This document shows positions 5,023 to 8,797 of a stretch of DNA of 8,797 bases, one piece after another (within the stretch, counting starts at the first letter, position 1; every line of letters begins with the position of its first letter). Location: NCBI GenBank assembly GCA_903907185.1, contig CAIVND010000085.1, forward strand, positions 1 through 8,797, read 5' to 3'. The position numbers and the translations under genes are program-made. This DNA is from an uncultured Acidimicrobiaceae bacterium (lineage in GTDB: Bacteria > Actinomycetota > Acidimicrobiia > Acidimicrobiales > Bog-793). Below the pieces are notes generated by a model that saw only the letters and a program-made list of their open reading frames with translations, had not been told where the DNA came from and searched no databases.

Positions 5023-7983
5023 CTAGGTACGGGGTACCTCGCGCTCATCAAAGGTCTCAATGATGTCACCGGCATGAAGGTCTTGGAAGTCTGTCAGCCC
5101 GATTCCGCACTCGAACCCGGCTTGGACCTCGCGGACGTCATCTTTGAACCTACGCAACGACTGAATTGCGCCCTTCCAGATAATGACACCCTCTCGGAGG
5201 AATCGAACCTTCGACCCTCGGGTAATCGTTCCGGTTCGCACGTAACAACCCGCGATGGCACCGATGCGCGGCACCCGGAAGATCTCCCGAACCTCTGCCT
5301 CTCCGGTGACGATCTCTTCGAAGGTCGGAGCCAGCATGCCGAGCATGGCCGCTTCGAGATCTTCGATCAGTTTGTAGATGATCTCGTAGGTCCGAATCTC
5401 AACTTTGTGAGTCGCTGCCAGTTCGCGTGACCGACGATCTGGACGCACGTTGAAGCCAATGATGGTGGCGCCAGAGGCAGCCGCGATCGTCACGTCGTTC
5501 TCGGTGATGCCACCGACCGCGCGGTGCACAAAGGCGATCTTTACATCGTCTCGCTCAAGTTTACGAAGGCTTTCGGTAACCGCCTCAAGGGATCCTTGAA
5601 CGTCCGCCTTCAAGATCACCGACAGCGTTGCAGTTCCACCCTGTTGGATCTGCGCAAAGATATCTTCAAGTTTGGAGCCTGATCCAGCGGTACCCGCGAC
5701 CTGTCCATAACCGGCAAAACGCTGACGCTGTTCGCGCGCCTCACCGATCGTACGGGCGATCGTCTGATCGACCGTTGCCCGCATCTCATCACCTGCTGCC
5801 GCAGGTTCAGACAGTCCCAGTACCTCAACGGGCGTCGATGGGCCTGCCTCTTTGATCTGTATTCCCTGATCATTCACGAGGGCCTTCACGCGTCCCCAAG
5901 CTGCACCCGCAACAAGCGCATCTCCGACGCGCAACGTTCCTGACTGCACCATGACCGTAGCAACGGGTCCTCGACCAACTTCGAGGTTCGACTCCAGCAC
6001 TGTTCCGCGCGCTAGTCCATCGGGCACCGCTCGGAGTTCCATGATCTCGGCAAGGACCGTAATCTGTTCCAGCAGGTCATCAACCCCAAGACCTTGCAGA
6101 GCAGAGACCTCGACGGTCATTGTGTCGCCACCCCAAGACTCTGGAACGAGTCCATGCTCGGAGAGCTGTTGCAAAACTCGGTTCGGATCCGCCTCGGCAC
6201 GATCGATCTTGTTAATCGCGACAATGATCGGTACGGCAGCTGCCTTCGCATGATTGATGGCCTCAATCGTCTGCGGCATGACACCGTCGTCAGCAGCGAC
6301 GACAAGAACAACAATGTCGGTCACCTTTGCACCACGAGCACGCATTGCCGTGAAGGCCTCGTGACCTGGGGTGTCAATGAAAGCGATCGCCTGATCGCCG
6401 ATCTTGGCCTGATAGGCACCGATGTGCTGTGTGATCCCACCGGCCTCGCCATCAACCACGTTGGTCTGGCGTATCCGGTCGAGAAGTTTTGTCTTTCCAT
6501 GGTCAACGTGGCCCATGACGGTAACAATTGGTGGTCGAGGCCTGAGCGTTGTCGCATCGATATCTTCGTCAGCATCGGCAAAGTAGCGAGCCTGAAGAGC
6601 AGCCTCCTGCTCTTCTCCTGCATCGACAAGCTTCACCTGCGCGCCAATCTCGGCTGCGAATAGTTCGATCATGTCCTCGCTGAGCGATTGTGTCGCCGTA
6701 ACGACCTCACCCTGCAAAAAGAGGAACCGGATGATGTCACCCGAAGAGCGGTTCAACTTTGGGCCGACATCTTGTGGTGTTGACCCCCGCTCGATGATGA
6801 CCTCACCGTCAGGAACTGCAGCATTCGAGGCGCTATACACCGCTGCTTCGAGCGGCTCAAGCTCTTCAGTATTCCTTCGACGCCTTGAAGATCGTCGCTG
6901 TGGAGGTCGCCCGCGACCTGCACCGCCACCGCGTGGCGGGCCACCGGGTGCACCGCCGGGAGCGCCTGGCGCACCGCCAGGCCGTCCGGCTCCGGCAAAG
7001 GCCCCCGGCGCTCCAGGACCACCAGTTGGTCGTCCTGCTCCAGCAAACCCACCAGGACGGGGTGCCCCTGGACCACCAGCTGGGCGAGGTGCCCCCGCTG
7101 GCCGTGGTCCACGAGTAGGTCCACCCGGACCGGTTGGGCGTGCAGGTACTCCGGCAACAGGCCGTCCACCACCAGGAGGAGGTGGGATCGGTCGACCAGT
7201 CGCAGAACGGAGTGGGCCTCCAGGAGGAGGCGGGATCGGTCGACCAGTGGAACTTGTAAGTGGACGCTGGCCTGGGGACGACTGCGGTGGGCGTGCTGCG
7301 CCCGGTGTCGTCGGCATGGTGCCGCGGGGTGGCGCCGATGGCGCTCGAGGTGGCATCGGACGATCTGGCATCGGACGGTCCACCGCAGGTCGATCTGGAG
7401 CAGTGGGATCCGCAATCGAACTAGTTGGAACATCCTGGGCAACTACCGGGTCGGAAGCAACGTGATCGAGAGCTGGACTCTCGACAGCAGGTCGTTCTGG
7501 TGCTGGACGTTCTGCTGCTGGACGTTCTGCTGCTGGACGAGCGGTCTCGGTGAGCTGACTCGCCGGACGACTCCGCACTACGTGATGTTCGACGGCAATC
7601 GGAATCTCGCTCGAAGCCTCAACAGGGTCGATCTTCGTTTCGTCTGCCGTGACACTGATCGATACTGGCGCGACATGTTCATCCGCTGGTGACTCAGCAT
7701 CGACAGAAGGCTCTGACGGGCTGTCAAGGGCTCCTGCGGCAACTTTTTTTGCCGCAACTTTTTTCGCGGCTACCTTCTTCACTGGCGCAGGTTCCTCTGG
7801 CTGAACCTCGCGGACAAGGCCCTCTGTGTGCGCCTTGCGACGGACACGATCGGCCTGAGCGTCCTCAATCGATGACGAATGGCTCTTCACACCGATGCCT
7901 AACGCAACGGACAGATCTAAAGCCTCTTTGTTCGTAAGTCCGAGCTCACGTGCAAGCTCATAGACGCGGATCTTCTTCGCCAA
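5023..7983 (-). CDS. infB: Translation initiation factor IF2
   Basis: IF2 is the GTPase that brings fMet-tRNA to the 30S subunit and promotes subunit joining. The protein has 986 residues. Residues 1-55 form the IF2 N-terminal domain (MAKKIRVYELARELGL); three KKVAA units follow at 69-83; a Pro/Ala/Gly/Arg-rich linker spans about 140-370 and ends in RRSSRRRRN; a second IF2-N type domain lies near 400-455. The G domain has GHVDHGKT (491-498), DTPGH (537-541), NKID (591-594) and SAL (627-629), followed by domains II, III and C2 (CGIGL near the end). The start is TTG at 7983-7981: the preceding codon is an in-frame TAG, so no longer form is possible, and the first residues match the family. The long linker is typical of actinobacterial IF2. 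An 82-base spacer separates it from rbfA. Confidence 0.98.
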   Translation of the reverse strand: MAKKIRVYELARELGLTNKEALDLSVALGIGVKSHSSSIEDAQADRVRRKAHTEGLVREVQPEEPAPVKKVAAKKVAAKKVAAGALDSPSEPSVDAESPADEHVAPVSISVTADETKIDPVEASSEIPIAVEHHVVRSRPASQLTETARPAAERPAAERPAPERPAVESPALDHVASDPVVAQDVPTSSIADPTAPDRPAVDRPMPDRPMPPRAPSAPPRGTMPTTPGAARPPQSSPGQRPLTSSTGRPIPPPPGGPLRSATGRPIPPPPGGGRPVAGVPARPTGPGGPTRGPRPAGAPRPAGGPGAPRPGGFAGAGRPTGGPGAPGAFAGAGRPGGAPGAPGGAPGGPPRGGGAGRGRPPQRRSSRRRRNTEELEPLEAAVYSASNAAVPDGEVIIERGSTPQDVGPKLNRSSGDIIRFLFLQGEVVTATQSLSEDMIELFAAEIGAQVKLVDAGEEQEAALQARYFADADEDIDATTLRPRPPIVTVMGHVDHGKTKLLDRIRQTNVVDGEAGGITQHIGAYQAKIGDQAIAFIDTPGHEAFTAMRARGAKVTDIVVLVVAADDGVMPQTIEAINHAKAAAVPIIVAINKIDRAEADPNRVLQQLSEHGLVPESWGGDTMTVEVSALQGLGVDDLLEQITVLAEIMELRAVPDGLARGTVLESNLEVGRGPVATVMVQSGTLRVGDALVAGAAWGRVKALVNDQGIQIKEAGPSTPVEVLGLSEPAAAGDEMRATVDQTIARTIGEAREQRQRFAGYGQVAGTAGSGSKLEDIFAQIQQGGTATLSVILKADVQGSLEAVTESLRKLERDDVKIAFVHRAVGGITENDVTIAAASGATIIGFNVRPDRRSRELAATHKVEIRTYEIIYKLIEDLEAAMLGMLAPTFEEIVTGEAEVREIFRVPRIGAIAGCYVRTGTITRGSKVRFLREGVIIWKGAIQSLRRFKDDVREVQAGFECGIGLTDFQDLHAGDIIETFDEREVPRT
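7172..7248 (-). repeat. 29-bp direct repeat encoding TGRPIPPPPGG in infB
   Basis: Two 29-base copies, 7172-7200 and 7220-7248, start 48 bases apart and differ at one base. They encode the two TGRPIPPPPGG segments of the IF2 linker (about residues 246-256 and 262-272). The offset is a multiple of three, so loss or gain of a unit would keep the frame. Confidence 0.85.
7495..7539 (-). repeat. Three tandem 15-bp repeats encoding ERPA-type units in infB
   Basis: On the plus strand three 15-base units follow directly: 7495-7509, 7510-7524 and 7525-7539. The second and third are identical (TTCTGCTGCTGGACG) and the first differs by one base. In IF2 they encode the Arg-Pro-Ala-Ala/Pro-Glu pattern near residues 149-163. 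Near-identity at the DNA level suggests recent expansion by slippage. Confidence 0.85.
7735..7779 (-). repeat. Three 15-bp repeats encoding KKVAA in infB
   Basis: Residues 69-83 of IF2 are KKVAA repeated three times, encoded by three adjacent 15-bp units whose codons differ slightly (AAG AAG, then AAA AAA twice). The third unit contains seven consecutive A on the coding strand (7744-7750). Lys/Ala repeats at this position are common in actinobacterial IF2 and probably give a flexible, basic segment. Confidence 0.85.
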
Positions 7984-7994
7984 CTACTCGACTG

Positions 7995-8003
7995 TCCCTT
8001 CTT
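7995..8003 (-). promoter_or_regulatory. Probable ribosome binding site of infB
   Basis: The minus strand reads AAGAAGGGA here, a partial Shine-Dalgarno sequence 11 bases before the TTG start of infB. It supports TTG as the true start, since the codon directly before that TTG is an in-frame TAG. Confidence 0.6.
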
Positions 8004-8062
8004 AGCGCACCACAGTGATGCACCGCTCACACGGCAAAAGCCGCTCTCCATACTCCCACACC

Positions 8063-8089
8063 CACAGGGACGGCGTGCCCGCCGCTGTG
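8063..8089 (-). other. Imperfect hairpin in the ylxR-infB spacer
   Basis: Just after the ylxR stop (8097) the spacer contains an inverted repeat. The outer arms CACAG and CTGTG pair over 5 bp (8063-8067 with 8085-8089), and the inner arms CGGCG and CGCCG pair over 5 bp (8071-8075 with 8080-8084) around a 4-base loop. Three bases (8068-8070) bulge on one side. No run of U follows on the transcribed strand, so it does not look like an intrinsic terminator. It could be a processing site, a pause site or chance. Confidence 0.4.
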
Positions 8090-8096
8090 AGACTCC

Positions 8097-8360
8097 TTAA
8101 CTCAACTCCACGCCCATCGCTCTCGCGAAGCCAATAAGACTCTCGGGTGCAACCGAGACCCGGAGTCCACGCCCCAACGCCTGTGTTCGACACGCTCGAC
8201 GAACACACTCCGGTGAGGCACGACAGAGCCATACTCCTCGACCTCTTCCGCTTTCATCCCAGGTCAACTGTCCATCAAGTCCAGCCTGTACCCGCATAAG
8301 TACAGAGATCTCGTGACGTTGGCGACAGCCTACGCAGGTACGAACCGGCTCGACAACGAT
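8097..8360 (-). CDS. ylxR: YlxR (DUF448) family RNA-binding protein, start codon non-canonical
   Basis: Small protein of the YlxR/DUF448 family, almost always found between nusA and infB and thought to bind nucleic acid; its exact role is poorly defined. The family signature is clear: VRTCVGCRQRHE near the N-terminus (the two Cys of CxxC), then GRGVWLC, ECVRRACRTQALGRGLR, ending in MGVELS. The frame is open only from the nusA TAG (8369-8367), and between that stop and the CxxC motif there is no ATG, GTG or TTG. The coordinates given use the ATC at 8360-8358, which would give 87 residues and has a GAGG (8373-8376) 12 bases upstream. The first in-frame ATG (8297) lies after the CxxC motif and would remove it. 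Alternatives are readthrough of the nusA stop or a one-base sequence error. The gene identity is firm; the start is not. Confidence 0.85.
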   Translation of the reverse strand: MVVEPVRTCVGCRQRHEISVLMRVQAGLDGQLTWDESGRGRGVWLCRASPECVRRACRTQALGRGLRVSVAPESLIGFARAMGVELS

Positions 8361-8366
8361 TGGCGA

Positions 8367-8797
8367 CTATGCCTCGCTACTCGAGGTGCTGTCACTATCG
8401 CCGGTATTTGCGCTCTCCGCCGTAGGCAATGAAATCTCCGTCTCTACGACGATGACCTCTTCAATTACATCCTCCACAACCGATGGATCGGCAAGAAGAG
8501 GAGTGGCACCACCCTGCTGCCAGCTCTCCATGGTGATCGGCGCTCCTCCGCCTGCAGGTTGGAAGACCATGTTTCCATCAGCCCCCTCAATCCACTCACC
8601 CTCGGCCCATGCCTCGGACCCATAGCCCGATTCCTCATCCGCGAGCTGGGTCTCAGATTTGATATCAATCCGCCACCCAGTCAGGCGAGCGGCAAGGCGC
8701 GCATTCTGTCCCTCTTTCCCAATAGCGAGCGAGAGTTGATAGTCATGCACGATAACCATCGCTGTTCCCGTCTCCTCATCGAGACGGACCTCTTCAA
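8367..8797 (-). CDS. nusA: Transcription termination/antitermination protein NusA, C-terminal part (5' end outside window)
   Basis: NusA binds RNA polymerase and nascent RNA in the cytoplasm and modulates pausing, termination and antitermination. Only the last 142 residues are present; the reading frame is open to the right edge. Residues 12-45 of this fragment are the second KH RNA-binding domain, with the stretch from A12 to H17, then LSLAIGKEGQNARLAARLTG, then WRIDI, which is close to the NusA family consensus; the GxxG-type loop is at G26-G29. After the KH domain (about residue 49) comes a tail of about 94 residues that is acidic and Ser/Thr-rich at its end, with a Trp-containing patch (GEWIEGADGN). 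I do not recognise this tail as a known domain. The TAG stop at 8369-8367 is followed in the same frame by ylxR. It is the first gene of the classic nusA-ylxR-infB order. Confidence 0.95.
   Translation of the reverse strand, partial: EEVRLDEETGTAMVIVHDYQLSLAIGKEGQNARLAARLTGWRIDIKSETQLADEESGYGSEAWAEGEWIEGADGNMVFQPAGGGAPITMESWQQGGATPLLADPSVVEDVIEEVIVVETEISLPTAESANTGDSDSTSSSEA

Noticed and set aside
6753..7442. 229-residue open frame on the minus strand inside infB
   Set aside because: Alternative frame of the repetitive infB linker, long only because the repeats contain few stop codons; infB itself is unambiguous.
6671..7465. 264-residue open frame on the plus strand, very Pro/Gly/Arg-rich
   Set aside because: It lies fully antisense to the low-complexity linker of infB; the composition is the mirror of the coding repeats and no conserved motif is seen.
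7744..7750. Run of seven A on the coding strand in frame as A AAA AAA, a possible slippery site in infB
   Set aside because: The run simply comes from Lys codons in the KKVAA repeats; the -1 frame ends after a few codons and no stimulatory structure is evident.
8002..8232. 76-residue minus-strand frame overlapping ylxR and the infB spacer
   Set aside because: Different frame from the recognisable YlxR sequence and no motif; a shadow.

Overview
The window is a single co-directional block of ten genes, all on the minus strand, so transcription runs from the right edge to the left. Read in that order it holds: the 3' end of nusA (cut by the window edge), ylxR, infB, rbfA, truB, ribF, def, fmt, rpe and the 5' part of hisG (cut by the left edge). 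The moderately high G+C, the long Pro/Gly/Arg-rich linker in IF2, the Lys/Ala repeats at its N-terminus and the gene order point to an actinobacterium. Acidimicrobiia would fit, but this is inference from sequence style and not a database result.

Region by region: 8797-8097 holds the end of transcription factor NusA and the small RNA-binding protein YlxR, which share one reading frame separated only by the nusA TAG. 7983-5023 is translation initiation factor IF2, 986 residues, with a repetitive linker of about 300 residues. 4940-2223 packs rbfA, truB, ribF and def with gaps of 1, 5 and 9 bases from rbfA onward. 2208-1321 is fmt, 1241-570 is rpe, and hisG begins at 491. The largest spacer is 113 bases (ylxR-infB); spacers of about 80 bases follow infB, fmt and rpe. 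No promoter, intrinsic terminator, RNA gene, mobile element or CRISPR is visible, and nothing independent is encoded on the plus strand.

Functionally this is the widespread nusA-infB translation/ribosome-maturation operon. NusA acts in transcription elongation and antitermination, YlxR accompanies it, RbfA matures the 30S subunit and TruB makes pseudouridine 55 in tRNA. Three parts of the initiator-methionine cycle lie together: Fmt formylates Met-tRNA(fMet), IF2 delivers it to the ribosome, and Def removes the formyl group from the new protein. RibF (FAD synthesis), Rpe (pentose phosphate) and HisG (histidine synthesis) are metabolic genes attached downstream.

The most unusual points concern start codons. 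Only three of the nine start sites in the window are ATG (truB, ribF, hisG). rbfA, def and rpe use GTG, infB uses TTG, fmt appears to start at CTG, and ylxR has no ATG, GTG or TTG between the in-frame nusA stop and its conserved CxxC motif. RibF has an intact adenylyltransferase half but a riboflavin-kinase half without its usual motifs. I see no clearly novel system; the rest is an ordinary housekeeping operon.
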